From Algoriphagus sp. NG3 (GTDB lineage: Bacteria; Bacteroidota; Bacteroidia; Cytophagales; Cyclobacteriaceae): a DNA stretch of 64,000 bases. The notes under the pieces are model-generated. The model did no database searches. It saw nothing but the letters and a program-made list of their open reading frames with translations, and was not told where the DNA came from. This document shows positions 7,053-15,138 of the stretch, piece after piece. The stretch lies in the NCBI RefSeq assembly GCF_034119865.1, contig NZ_CP139421.1:3534001-3598000 (forward strand). The letters are read 5' to 3'. Made by a program: the position numbers and the translations under genes. Numbering within the stretch: position 1 is the stretch's first letter; each line of letters begins with the position of its first letter.

Positions 7053-7822
7053 CGATTGCTGTATCGTCAATCATATTGCTAATCTTTGTTTGTCTGACTA
7101 TCTATTTTTTCTTCCTGCAGCAAAAAAAAAGATTTCAGCACCAGCAGGAAGTTCTTGAATTGCGGGAGTCTTTTAACCAGACGATATTGCAGTCAAAACT
7201 TGAAATTCAGGAAAGAACCTTGGACCATATCGCAAAGGAACTTCATGCAAATTTCAGTCACCTAATCTCCCTAATCAACATTAACCTCGCAGCGATTTTA
7301 TCACAAAGTACCGGAGAGGTACGAGAGCACATTAATGAAACTAAGCTCTTGGTCAAAGAGCTGATGTCAGAGGTCAAGGCATTAAGTGTATCCCTAAATT
7401 CTGACTTTATGTTGAAAGCTGGGTTTAATAAAAGGCTTGAGCATGAGCTTGAGCGCCTAAAAAAAACTAAAAGGTACAATGTTTCTTATCAGCAGCATGG
7501 TGTTCCAGTCCGTCTTCCCGCTGGTGAAGAAATTGTCCTTTACCGACTCTGCCAAGAGATACTTAATAACATTGTCAAACATGCCGAGGCAACCTCTATA
7601 TCTGTTGAACTCCATTATTCCAATCAGCTCCTTTATCTGAGCATATCTGATGATGGTGTAGGCTTCGATAAGAATCTTGCGGCCGAGCGTGCCCTTGAAA
7701 AAGAAAGTACTGGACTCCTGAATATTGCGGGCAGAGCGAAGTTTATAAGCGCTGATTTGCAGATAAAAACCATGCAAGGCATAGGGACAGTCGTAGATTT
7801 GAAAATTCCTTTAACTAATTAA
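7019..7822 (+). CDS. LytS/NarX-type sensor histidine kinase
   Basis: 267 residues. One membrane helix (about 9-32) is followed by a coiled coil and a HisKA_3-like dimerisation region with the phospho-acceptor His76 in IAKELH. The HATPase_c domain covers about 165-265: the N box is LCQEILNNIVKHAE, the G1 box is SISDDGVGFD, and the G2 region is STGLLNIAGRAKFISA. There is no extracellular sensing domain, which suggests that input comes from the overlapping upstream membrane protein or from the cytosol. The response regulator gene begins 2 bases after the stop. Kinase identity is firm; the stimulus is unknown. Confidence 0.88.
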   Translation: MQESSTTEIILTIAVSSIILLIFVCLTIYFFFLQQKKRFQHQQEVLELRESFNQTILQSKLEIQERTLDHIAKELHANFSHLISLININLAAILSQSTGEVREHINETKLLVKELMSEVKALSVSLNSDFMLKAGFNKRLEHELERLKKTKRYNVSYQQHGVPVRLPAGEEIVLYRLCQEILNNIVKHAEATSISVELHYSNQLLYLSISDDGVGFDKNLAAERALEKESTGLLNIAGRAKFISADLQIKTMQGIGTVVDLKIPLTN

Positions 7823-7824
7823 TC

Positions 7825-8526
7825 ATGTCTTATCGTAAACCCCCAATTAAAATAGCCCTTGTTGATGATCATAATCTTTTCCGAAAAGGGCTTATCACTT
7901 TAATAGGCTTAGCCGACAAGCATAATTACCTTGTTGTACTTGAAGCAGAGAGTGGTAAAGATATGATTCGTAAACTTGATAAAAAGGCACTTCCGGATAT
8001 TCTGATACTCGATATCGATATGCCAGATATGGATGGGTTCGAAGCAATGCTGTGGTTAAAAAATAATCATCCCAATATCTCCGTTTTGGTGGTATCAATG
8101 GTAGAAAGTGATCAAGCTATTGCCAGAATGATGCGTTTAGGAGTAAAAGGCTATTTATCGAAAGATATCGAAGTCGAGGATATTCATCAAGCTCTGCTGG
8201 CAATTTATAATAAAGGCTACTATTACACAGATTTTCTTACAGGTAAACTCATTGAATCACTCCAATCTGATGACACATCGAAGGAAGGTGATATTTCAGA
8301 TAAAAGTGGTATAATCCATAAAATTAACGAGAATGAGCTTAAATTTATCAAACTTGCCTGTTCAGATCTGACATATGACCAGATAGCCGAAAAAATGTTT
8401 CTTAGTCCTAAAACCATCGACAGCTATAGGAGTGCGATTTTCACACGTTTTCTAATTAAGAATAGGCCTGGATTAATACTCTTTGCCATAAAGAACGGTC
8501 TGTTTGATGTTAGAGATATCGCCTAG
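7825..8526 (+). CDS. NarL/LuxR-family response regulator
   Basis: 233 residues. The receiver domain (about 8-128) has the acidic pair in LVDDHNLF, phospho-acceptor Asp63 in ILDIDMPDMDG, and the conserved Lys in KGYLSKD. The output domain (about 165-230) is a LuxR/GerE helix-turn-helix: LACSDLTYDQIAEKMFLSPKTIDSYRSAIFTR in sense, ending FAIKNGLFDV. It is the cognate partner of the kinase at 7019, from which it is separated by two bases. Lying between two TIR-caspase loci, it could control either or both, but no binding site can be shown from sequence. Confidence 0.9.
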   Translation: MSYRKPPIKIALVDDHNLFRKGLITLIGLADKHNYLVVLEAESGKDMIRKLDKKALPDILILDIDMPDMDGFEAMLWLKNNHPNISVLVVSMVESDQAIARMMRLGVKGYLSKDIEVEDIHQALLAIYNKGYYYTDFLTGKLIESLQSDDTSKEGDISDKSGIIHKINENELKFIKLACSDLTYDQIAEKMFLSPKTIDSYRSAIFTRFLIKNRPGLILFAIKNGLFDVRDIA

Positions 8527-8616
8527 ATTTCTATTCTATTATGAACAGTCTTAATAGTTTGTGGTTTTTTGGGGTGGAATGCCATATAAAAAACGTTAAT
8601 TATTTTTTACCCTGAT

Positions 8617-9576
8617 TTAAACTAATAAGCCACTAACTTCAAAGGTAAGTTCCTGATTAATTATAGCATCTTCGAAATTTCTTATTTGGATTTCTTGTAA
8701 TTTTAGAATTGTGGGTTTCATGTTCTCATGACGATCAATAGCATCTTGAAACTTTAAGTTTGTCAGTTCTTCAATTAATAAAACAGGAACTTGATAATTT
8801 TCGTCCTCCTTAAATTCAAGAAATGGTTTGAGTGAAGATTTCTTCTCTACAATGTCAAAATCTCGAAAACCAAACTCATTAATTAAATCATCCTTTCTCA
8901 AGGGGTTAATTTGCCCCATCAAAAAACCCGCTCTATAAAGTTTACCATCGTTCTTTAAATAATAAATCACCTTCCAAAATAAGATTGGGATTTTAAATAT
9001 TGAACCGTCTTGAAGTCTAACTTTAAATTCAGGATCTAAATTATCCAATACAGGAGCAGTAAAAACCGAAACTTTTGCGGGTTCAGGGACTCTACCTTTT
9101 ATAATAAGTGAATTTTCTAAATGTTTCCAAGGCCCATTATTTAAAGAAGCATGTTGTGGGGCCGCATTGGGATAAAAGAATGTACTTATTGCTGCAATTT
9201 GTGCGTCCAATTCATCTCCATTTAAATCCCATTGTACATCTTCTCTTTTGGTCATATGACCTTTTTCAATAGTTGCTTCCTTAATTGTGTTAAATTTCTT
9301 ATAATCTTTTGAAGTTAGCTGCTCGGCATCTTTAATTCGATCATCTTTTTTAAAATTACCTGACCTATCAACTTTTTCAAATTTAACTCTATAAATATTA
9401 CTTGCACTAATAATAGGAACCCTTCTGCTCTTACTTTGGATTACACTATAGTAGATATAATCTAAAACACCCTCATTGGTTACTTTATTTATTGCAACAT
9501 CATTATCATATTCTTCGTAATCAGGCATACCAACAACGAAGTTCACACCTAAAAAATGATCATTATAACCTCTCAT
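8617..9576 (-). CDS. DNA/RNA non-specific endonuclease (Endonuclease_NS family), locus B
   Basis: About 319 residues. Counting from the chosen start, residues 50-230 show the NucA/Endonuclease_NS plan: ISASNIYRV, a degenerate DRGH motif (EKGHM, catalytic His107), FYPNAAPQ, and the metal-ligand block LNNGPWKHLE (Asn147, Glu154); the domain ends with FWKVIYY...AGFLMGQ and a final IEELTNLKFQDAI helix. I choose the ATG at 9576 because it overlaps the caspase stop as ATGA (stop 9573-9575); an ATG at 9603 would add nine residues inside the caspase frame. There is no signal peptide, unlike secreted family members, so it acts inside the cell. Coupling to a protease suggests activation by cleavage or a second killing arm. 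Arg of DRGH replaced by Lys is a noteworthy change. Confidence 0.82.
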   Translation of the reverse strand: MRGYNDHFLGVNFVVGMPDYEEYDNDVAINKVTNEGVLDYIYYSVIQSKSRRVPIISASNIYRVKFEKVDRSGNFKKDDRIKDAEQLTSKDYKKFNTIKEATIEKGHMTKREDVQWDLNGDELDAQIAAISTFFYPNAAPQHASLNNGPWKHLENSLIIKGRVPEPAKVSVFTAPVLDNLDPEFKVRLQDGSIFKIPILFWKVIYYLKNDGKLYRAGFLMGQINPLRKDDLINEFGFRDFDIVEKKSSLKPFLEFKEDENYQVPVLLIEELTNLKFQDAIDRHENMKPTILKLQEIQIRNFEDAIINQELTFEVSGLLV

Positions 9577-10544
9577 ATTCTGTCTTCTCGGGCCAATCTC
9601 CAATAATGATGACCTAAAGAGGTAAGTTTACATGATTTTGATCTCATGGCAGCATAATACATATGCTCTTCTCCAATAGGAATTATTAATCCAACACTTT
9701 CCAATTTTTGCAGATCCTTAAAAATTAATACATTTTTTGGATCGGCATAAGGCTCTATTACTTCATGTTCAACATCATTTGAGTTAGTGTCCTCAAATGA
9801 AGGATCCAATTGTAAACTATCAGAAGGCCTGTGAAAATACTCTATTAGTTTTCGAAGAGTACTAAGTGGAACTTGTGGGTTAATGCTCCTCAATTGTACG
9901 AATTCAATAACGTTCGTTTTAAAAACAGGTCTTTGCTCGTGCGCACCTAAAGCCTGGTCAATATAAGCGTATAGTCCTCCTGGAGAAATATGGCCTCTAA
10001 CGTCTGCTGCCCCGCCTTTCAATCCTTCAATAAGTAGATTCGTAAATACACCATGACCATTGATTTCTTTTGAAGGCTCATTCTTTCTTGATGATGTTAG
10101 TATAGTTGTTCCTGTTTCAATTGGTGTAATACTACCATTTTCAGTAGGTGTTCCGAATATTCCAGATTTACAACAATCTAGTATGATAATTTTATTTCTT
10201 ATTTTCGATTTGTTAGCCAAACCTAAAATATCATTCATAGCTATTCCTTCATTGTAGCTTTCATGATCTGGTGTTACTATAAAACCCCCTAATTCATTAA
10301 CATACCCATGACCAGCAAAGTACAAAAGTCCCATATCCGCTTCTGTATCTAAATCAAAAAAAGCGACAATAAGTTTTAATAACTCCCCTCTTGTTTTAAT
10401 TTCATCATGAAATTTTACTTCGAAATTTTTAGAATCATTTCCATTAGTTTTTAGAAGGTATGAAATACTTTTAGCATCATTTACTGCTCCTGTAAGAGGT
10501 GCATTTGGGTAATTATTTATTCCAATAACTAATGCCTTTTTCAT
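9573..10544 (-). CDS. Caspase-like protease, effector of TIR-caspase locus B
   Basis: 323 residues with the same plan as the protease of locus A. The p20-like core has ALVIGINNY, His79 in YFAGHGY, Cys125 in IILDCCKSG, and GHGVFTNLL. The C-terminal domain (about 228-323) has LRKLIEYF, LQLDPSFED, a GLIIPIGEEHM segment and AAMRSKSCKLTSLGHHY, closely matching locus A. The two are diverged enough (especially in the substrate-side loops) to be separate systems rather than a recent duplication. The gene follows the TIR gene by 2 bases and overlaps the nuclease gene by 4 bases. Expected role: signal-activated protein degradation or specific cleavage of the nuclease. Catalytic dyad seen; activation inferred. 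Confidence 0.88.
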   Translation of the reverse strand: MKKALVIGINNYPNAPLTGAVNDAKSISYLLKTNGNDSKNFEVKFHDEIKTRGELLKLIVAFFDLDTEADMGLLYFAGHGYVNELGGFIVTPDHESYNEGIAMNDILGLANKSKIRNKIIILDCCKSGIFGTPTENGSITPIETGTTILTSSRKNEPSKEINGHGVFTNLLIEGLKGGAADVRGHISPGGLYAYIDQALGAHEQRPVFKTNVIEFVQLRSINPQVPLSTLRKLIEYFHRPSDSLQLDPSFEDTNSNDVEHEVIEPYADPKNVLIFKDLQKLESVGLIIPIGEEHMYYAAMRSKSCKLTSLGHHYWRLAREDRI

Positions 10545-10546
10545 AT

Positions 10547-10957
10547 CTATTTATTCTTGCCCTCGGTCATACATTGTTCAATTGCACTTGCAATCTCTTT
10601 CCAATTCCAAATAATAGTTCTATTTCTTTGTAATCCTGTTGGCAAAATTGAACTTGAATCTGCCCCATCAACATAAACACCAAATAAAGGAACATTATGT
10701 TCTTTCGCAAAAGCAATTTCTGCCGAAACACCCTTAGCGGATGACATATTTTTACCAACAAGTACAATCAAAATATTACACTTATTAACTTTTTCACGGA
10801 TTAACTTTTCCCACTGGTTTTGGGGTAAATGCATTTTAGAACTCCAATCTTGTATAGTAAAAGGAACTCTGGAATTTATTGATTGACCCACAAAATAGAG
10901 TTTTTGACCACTGTTGTTATCAAAATCAAAACTGATAAATGCTCTTGGATTTGGCAT
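10547..10957 (-). CDS. ThsB-like TIR-domain protein, first gene of locus B
   Basis: 136 residues, a single TIR-like domain: strand RAFISFDFDN, TIQDWSS after the second strand, WEKLIREKVNKCN helix, strand ILIVLVGKN, then GVSAEIAFAKEHNVP with Glu80 as the candidate catalytic residue, and strand LFGVYVDG. It is closer in layout to the ThsB-like TIR of locus A than to the classical TIR there. As first gene of a tight three-gene operon (TIR, caspase, nuclease) it is the likely NAD+-consuming signal synthase. The domain call is good; product identity is unknown. Confidence 0.82.
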   Translation of the reverse strand: MPNPRAFISFDFDNNSGQKLYFVGQSINSRVPFTIQDWSSKMHLPQNQWEKLIREKVNKCNILIVLVGKNMSSAKGVSAEIAFAKEHNVPLFGVYVDGADSSSILPTGLQRNRTIIWNWKEIASAIEQCMTEGKNK

Positions 10958-11030
10958 ATTTTATAAATTTAATATGAATTCTCTTTAAATAATTGAAACC
11001 CCAACAATAGAATTCCTTGAGCATCTGGAA

Positions 11031-11490
11031 CTACCTCACCCCAACCCTCTCCTGAAGAGAGAGGGCGCATGGCTCTGCTATCATTTCACTATCAGATTCA
11101 GAAATGGTTTCCGGATTTAAGCCCGGATGGGTGATAAAAGTTGGTGTAGTCTACCTCACCCCTCCCTCTCCTTGAAGAGAGGGCGATGGGCAGTGCTATC
11201 ATTTTACTATCAGATTTAGAATCAAATGGCTTCCGGATTTAAGCCCGGATGGGTGCTAAAAGTTGGCTGTTCTACCTACCTCACCCCAGCCCTCTCCTTT
11301 AGGAGAGGGAGCATGGCTCTGCTCCAGATGGGCTAAAGAGTTAGAAGTAGGTTGGTTGTTTTCAAAAACTAAAAGGCTTGTGCAATAAAAGGAATAAAAT
11401 GATACCATCCCAACCCGCAGGCTGGCTCCTTCGCTAAATCTCTTCACTGAAGAGATTTTTAACGCTCGTCCCTCCTATACAGGGTATTTT
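11031..11490 (+). repeat. REP-like mosaic repeats, first cluster
   Basis: Three tandem, same-orientation copies (about 11031-11150, 11151-11272, 11273-11340) share: CTACCTCACCCC, a short hairpin (CCCTCTCCT...GAGAGGG), GGCTCTGCTATCATTTTACT, and TTCCGGATTTAAGCCCGGATGGGTG. The third copy is cut short. A second unit follows (AAAAGGCTTGTGCAATAAAAGG..., then GGCTCCTTCGCTAAATC) that recurs near 13275. The region 10958-11658 has no gene. Such blocks are typical interspersed palindromic repeats of Bacteroidota chromosomes; reading frames across them are by-products. Confidence 0.75.
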
Positions 11491-11658
11491 TTGGGTGAAA
11501 ACCAGAAAGTTATCCACATTTTAGGGTGAAAAGTGAGGAGATTGGTGATTTGGCCGGTAAAACTGAAATTAAAACCAGACACAACTTATCACATCTCCTA
11601 CTTGGTCATTTTCTTTTAGTCCAGAAACAGCAGATCTTTGTCACCAAATCTTAGCTTT

Positions 11659-12672
11659 TCATTTTTCATTTTCTTTAGAGTCCAGTTTTTCTATTTCCTT
11701 CTTTACTTCGGCTATTAGTTGTTGTTCAGAAGGCAAATAGAGTTGGTATTTACTGGCAATGATGGTTTTGTTGTTTTCGGGCAAGGTTATTTTTACTACC
11801 GCATCGTTTTTATCGGCGCAGAGTAAAATGCCAATCGTGGGGTTTTCAAAATCCTGTTTTTCATAGCGGTCGTAGTAGTTTACATACATTTGCAACTGCC
11901 CTATGTCTTCATGTTTGAGTTTGGTTGTTTTGATTTCAATGATTACAAAGCATTGTAAAAGGCGGTTGTAAAAAACAAGGTCAATAAAAAATTCATCCCC
12001 TTCTAAGTGAACACGTTTTTGTCTGGCCACAAAAGAAAACCCATTGCCTATTTCCAATAAAAAATCGTGTAAGTGTGTGATAATGGCTGATTCTAAATCC
12101 TTTTCGTAATAAGCAGCTTCTCTTTTAAGCCCCAAAAACTCCAATACCATAGGGTCTTTAATAATTTCTTTGGCATCCGTTGGCATTTTTTCTTCCCTAG
12201 CGACGGCTAATACAGCTTGCACATCGTTACTCATTAGCAGTCTTTCAAAAAGTTGGCTATTCACTTGACGTTCCAATTGTCTGGCAGTCCAATTGTTTTT
12301 TTCTGTCTCTGCTATATAAAACTCTCTTTTGTCTTGATTATCAATACGTATAATGGTTCTGTAATGTGTCCAACTCAATTGCGAACGCAGTGCGTTCGTA
12401 TTTGGAAATGTGCGGTAAAACTGCCTGTTCATCTCTAATTGGCGAATTGAAAAACCGCTCCCAAACTGTGGTTGAAAGGTTTCGGAAATGGTTTTTATTA
12501 AATATCTCCCATAATCCGCACGTCCTTTCCCCTGTTGCTCTTCTTCAAAAATTATTTTACCGATTTGCCAATACATCAATACACGTTCATTATCAACTGC
12601 CCGAATGGCTTTTGATTGAGCATTGGAAACAATGCTCTGAATTTGAATGATTATATCTTTTTTAATCTCCAT
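11659..12672 (-). CDS. DUF1016/YhcG-family PDDEXK nuclease
   Basis: 337 residues in two parts. Residues 5-150 are the DUF1016 N-terminal region, with helical QSKAIRAVDNERVLMYWQIGK and the family's SWTHYRTIIRI segment. Residues 170-330 are a PDDEXK restriction-like nuclease with Asp231 (FFIDLVFYN) and the Glu246-x-Lys248 motif (IIEIKT), then a LGQLQMYVNYYDR-like helix (here IGQLQMYVNYY). The family is common in mobile and defence islands and near type I restriction genes; several members are thought to act on DNA. The start overlaps the stop of an integrase remnant by one base (TGATG), so this gene is probably a passenger of the element that integrase moved. No partner methylase is present. 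Confidence 0.85.
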   Translation of the reverse strand: MEIKKDIIIQIQSIVSNAQSKAIRAVDNERVLMYWQIGKIIFEEEQQGKGRADYGRYLIKTISETFQPQFGSGFSIRQLEMNRQFYRTFPNTNALRSQLSWTHYRTIIRIDNQDKREFYIAETEKNNWTARQLERQVNSQLFERLLMSNDVQAVLAVAREEKMPTDAKEIIKDPMVLEFLGLKREAAYYEKDLESAIITHLHDFLLEIGNGFSFVARQKRVHLEGDEFFIDLVFYNRLLQCFVIIEIKTTKLKHEDIGQLQMYVNYYDRYEKQDFENPTIGILLCADKNDAVVKITLPENNKTIIASKYQLYLPSEQQLIAEVKKEIEKLDSKENEK

Positions 12673-12880
12673 CAGATAAGGGTTTCGGAAATGATAATTT
12701 TTGGTTGTAGGGGGTCTAAGTCCTTTTTGGCTTCCCGTTTTATATTAGATGTGCCCAGAGGGTTCAGCGAGTCTGCTGACACCAAATTAAGAATTTCGGA
12801 GACACCGTCAAGCGGACTCTGGATGTTTTTGTTGGAGACGCGCAGTACATGGGTATAAAGTTCTTTGTTGGTGTAGTCAG
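12672..12880 (-). pseudogene. C-terminal remnant of a tyrosine recombinase/integrase
   Basis: On the minus strand a frame ending in TGA at 12672-12674 reads NKELYTHVLRVSNKNIQSPLD and on to SEILNLV and ...SETLI. The YTHV and N.(I/L)QSPLD blocks are the hallmark of the C-terminus of phage/ICE-type tyrosine integrases, where the Tyr of YTHV is the catalytic nucleophile. Nothing upstream encodes the Arg-His-Arg part: sequence beyond about 12890 is repeat DNA. So only the last 65 or so residues remain. It marks the border of a former integrated element. Confidence 0.7.
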
Positions 12881-12894
12881 ACCGTTCGTGCGGA

Positions 12895-13480
12895 CTGAGT
12901 GGGATTTGCCTACCCTATAATCTGGCCTCCCGATACGCTGCGCTATCGGGACACGCTCTCGCTAGATTAGTCAACCGGACTAATCCTAAACGCTCAGTCC
13001 TCCTACAAGCTGGCCCCCGAATCGTTTCACTCTCGGGACTGAAACCTTCCTTTGGACTATTTCTTCACGCCCTGTCCTACCCTAATATTCTTACCAATTT
13101 GCAATTGGTTTTTCTACCTCACCCCTTACCCTCTCCTTAAAGAGAGGGCGATCGGCTCTGCTATCATTTTACTATCGGATTCAGAAATATATGAGTTCCC
13201 GGATTTAAGCCCGGATGGGTGTGATAAAAGTTGACTGTTTGTTCTCGGGATTGAAATCTCGGGATCTTCGATCTCAATAATTAAAAGGCTTACGCAATAA
13301 AAGGAATAAAATGGTACCATCCCAGCGCGCAGCCTGGCCTCCCGATATCGCAATGCTCATCGGGACAGGCTCTTCGCTAAATCCCTCCTACAAGCTGGCC
13401 CTTCGCTAGATTAATCCTTAACCCTCAGTCCTACCGAAGAGATTTTTAACGCTCGGTCCTATGGATTTTCCTCAATGATT
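12895..13480 (+). repeat. REP-like mosaic repeats, second cluster
   Basis: Three kinds of unit alternate. 12895-13050: GTGGGATTTGCCT, the hairpin CCCGATACGCTGCGCTATCGGG, and CTAGATTAGTC..CCGGACTAATCC. 13110-13235: the CCCTCTCCTTAAAGAGAGGG hairpin unit seen at 11.0 kb. 13275-13470: the CAATAAAAGGAATAAAATGG unit plus another CTTCGCTAGATTAATCC block and GAAGAGATTTTTAACGCTC. Orientation is the same as in the cluster at 11 kb. No gene is visible in 12890-13530. Confidence 0.7.
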
Positions 13481-13536
13481 AACAAGGGAAGTGGTGAGTA
13501 ATGAGAAAATCTAAAATAAATAGGACACCCCTATTT

Positions 13537-13798
13537 AGAGCCTGCTGAAAAACGCTTTTAATATATCAAAAACTATAATTTTGAATGATTAGCACATTTT
13601 TTTGGGAGAATAGTTTTTCAGCAAGTGCAAGCTTTTTAAGGATAAAAGGCCTTTATCCATGCATCAGAAAATTATAAAACCAAGATTTTCAAGCTAGCCT
13701 CAGCCATACCATCTTCTTCGTTGGCCTCATTCGAAGTATAAGCATACATCTTCACTCGGCCGCCTTGAACCAGGCATAGCTGAGACTTTTTCAGCAAG
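13537..13798. mobile_element. MITE-like non-autonomous element (262 bp)
   Basis: The ends are inverted: CTGCTGAAAAAC near 13542 and, at the right end, TTTTTCAGCAAG to 13798; a third copy (GTTTTTCAGCAAG, about 13613-13625) lies inside, so a smaller element may be nested. CCCTATTTA occurs directly outside both ends (13528-13536 and 13799-13807), as a 9-bp target duplication. No transposase frame is present. The right copy of the duplication includes the stop codon of the gene at 13805. Confidence 0.6.
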
Positions 13799-13804
13799 CC
13801 CTAT

Positions 13805-14263
13805 TTAACTATGAAATTCAGTATCTGTGACTTTTTTATGATTTTCAAACATTTCGGTTGCTACTTTCAAAAAACCAAACATCCCTAAACTTAACACCAT
13901 AATTCCAACAGATAAATTTTTCAAAACACCGTCATTAGTTAAGAAATATCCAATCAATCCCATCAATAATAATAAAATGATAGCCAGACACATCAGCAGG
14001 ATGGTGACTTTACCCTTTCGTGGGTTTTCCCATATATTTTTTGAAAAGTTATTCTGAATTTTTGAAGTATCCTGCAATGAAGCAAAGCTTGTTCCGAGTC
14101 CTATAAAGATTAAGGCGGAGTTTAAATTATTGAAAAACATATCGGGGTTATCTACTAACATTTCTAATCCTGACAAATAAGGGATAACCCCGAAATATAT
14201 TCCAATCAACATTAATGGGTACTGCAGGTAGCTGATGAAATGAAAGACTCTTTTAAAATTCAT
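13805..14263 (-). CDS. Conserved membrane protein of unknown function
   Basis: 152 residues with four hydrophobic helices: about 13-30, 48-62, 87-107 and 115-133. Between the second and third is a polar cytosolic-looking loop (LQDTSKIQNNFSKNIWENPRKGK), and the end is charged (MFENHKKVTDTEFHS). I know similar small membrane proteins in Bacteroidota only as uncharacterised. It is an isolated gene with repeat DNA on both sides; its TAA stop lies within the 9-bp duplication of the adjacent MITE-like element, so the insertion landed exactly at the gene's end without breaking it. Confidence 0.65.
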   Translation of the reverse strand: MNFKRVFHFISYLQYPLMLIGIYFGVIPYLSGLEMLVDNPDMFFNNLNSALIFIGLGTSFASLQDTSKIQNNFSKNIWENPRKGKVTILLMCLAIILLLLMGLIGYFLTNDGVLKNLSVGIMVLSLGMFGFLKVATEMFENHKKVTDTEFHS

Positions 14264-14324
14264 TGATTCTCATTTTTATTGTTTCAATTGGTTATAGAAC
14301 CCATTAGAAGTAATCAAATTACTC

Positions 14325-14775
14325 GTATTGTCTGGGTGGGATTTGCCTGCCCTACAGCCCGGCTCTTCGCTAGATTAGTCCACCGGACTAATCCTAAACG
14401 CTCAGTCCTCCCTACCTGCTGGCTTCCCGATACGCTGCGCTACGGGACAGGCTCTAGCTAAATCTTTCAATGGAAAGATTCTTCACGCTCGGCCCTCCTC
14501 TGGAAGATTTCTTCAAGAACTCTTGCTAAAGGTAAGTATGTCAAATGATCAAATTTCAAATAAGTTGGCAAAAAATCCACTTCTGAAAAATATGCGAGCC
14601 CCATAGCCAATATTCATCCTAATCTTAGCCTACCCTTAAGAACTTTGCCCATCGGGACAGGCTCTCACTAGATTAATACGCCGCGGCTTATTAATCCTAA
14701 ACGCTCAGTCCTACCGAAGAGATTTTTAACGCCTGCCTTGCCGATAGGCAGGCTCGGTCCTAGGGTGTTTTTTGG
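14325..14775 (+). repeat. REP-like mosaic repeats, third cluster
   Basis: 14325-14510 repeats the GGGTGGGATTTGCCT...CTTCGCTAGATTAGTCCACCGGACTAATCC unit with CCCGATACGCTGCGCTACGGG. 14645-14770 repeats CATCGGGACAGGCTCTC.CTAGATTAAT, a TTAATACGCCGCGGCTTATTAA hairpin and GAAGAGATTTTTAACG. The units match those at 12.9-13.5 kb. The rest of 14264-14940 shows no gene. Confidence 0.65.
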
Positions 14776-14940
14776 GGAAACGGGAGGAAACGTGAAGGAA
14801 TTGAGGTGTTTTTTGGTCTGTTTACAAAATTGCCCACCTTGTAAAGTACCTTCTTAATGAGGTGATCCATTGGGTCTTTTCTCTGGGTAATTAATTGCAA
14901 AAGGGGTTGCAATTCCACCCTTTTTGCAAGTCAAAACTTG

Positions 14941-15126
14941 TCAAGACAATCCTAAAATCCCATACAGCTTATGCATACCAGAATGCCCTCTATCCGGATT
15001 CTCAGGATCAAACTCACTGAATTTTATGGAATGCCCTATAGCAGTAGGCAGCTTTTCTTTTAACTTCAAATAAATATCATCTCCTTCCTTGGTGTAATAT
15101 TTCTGTGTTTTGGCGTAGTCTGTCAT
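14941..15126 (-). CDS. Small protein partner of the AAA ATPase (61 aa)
   Basis: 61 residues, soluble and charged, starting MTDYAKTQKYYTKEGDD and containing LPTAIGHSIKFSEFDPENP and HSGMHKLYGILGLS. It begins 12 bases after the stop of the AAA ATPase gene on the same strand, so they are very likely co-transcribed. It is too small to be a RloB- or TOPRIM-type nuclease. I do not recognise it; a conserved-looking two-gene unit of ATPase plus tiny protein suggests an adaptor, inhibitor or antitoxin. Inference from position only. Confidence 0.6.
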   Translation of the reverse strand: MTDYAKTQKYYTKEGDDIYLKLKEKLPTAIGHSIKFSEFDPENPDRGHSGMHKLYGILGLS

Positions 15127-15138
15127 ATGATATTCTTT

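Noticed and set aside
11256..11447. 63-residue minus-strand frame
   Set aside because: Lies wholly within REP-like repeats; the same peptide pieces appear wherever the repeat occurs.
13126..13353. 75-residue minus-strand frame ending LSHPSGLKSG...LSLRRG
   Set aside because: Translation of the repeat units at 13.1-13.35 kb, also seen in part at 11.3 kb; not a gene.
11031..14775. Repeat clusters considered as a CRISPR array
   Set aside because: Units are over 100 bases, imperfect and without uniform short spacers; no cas genes are nearby.
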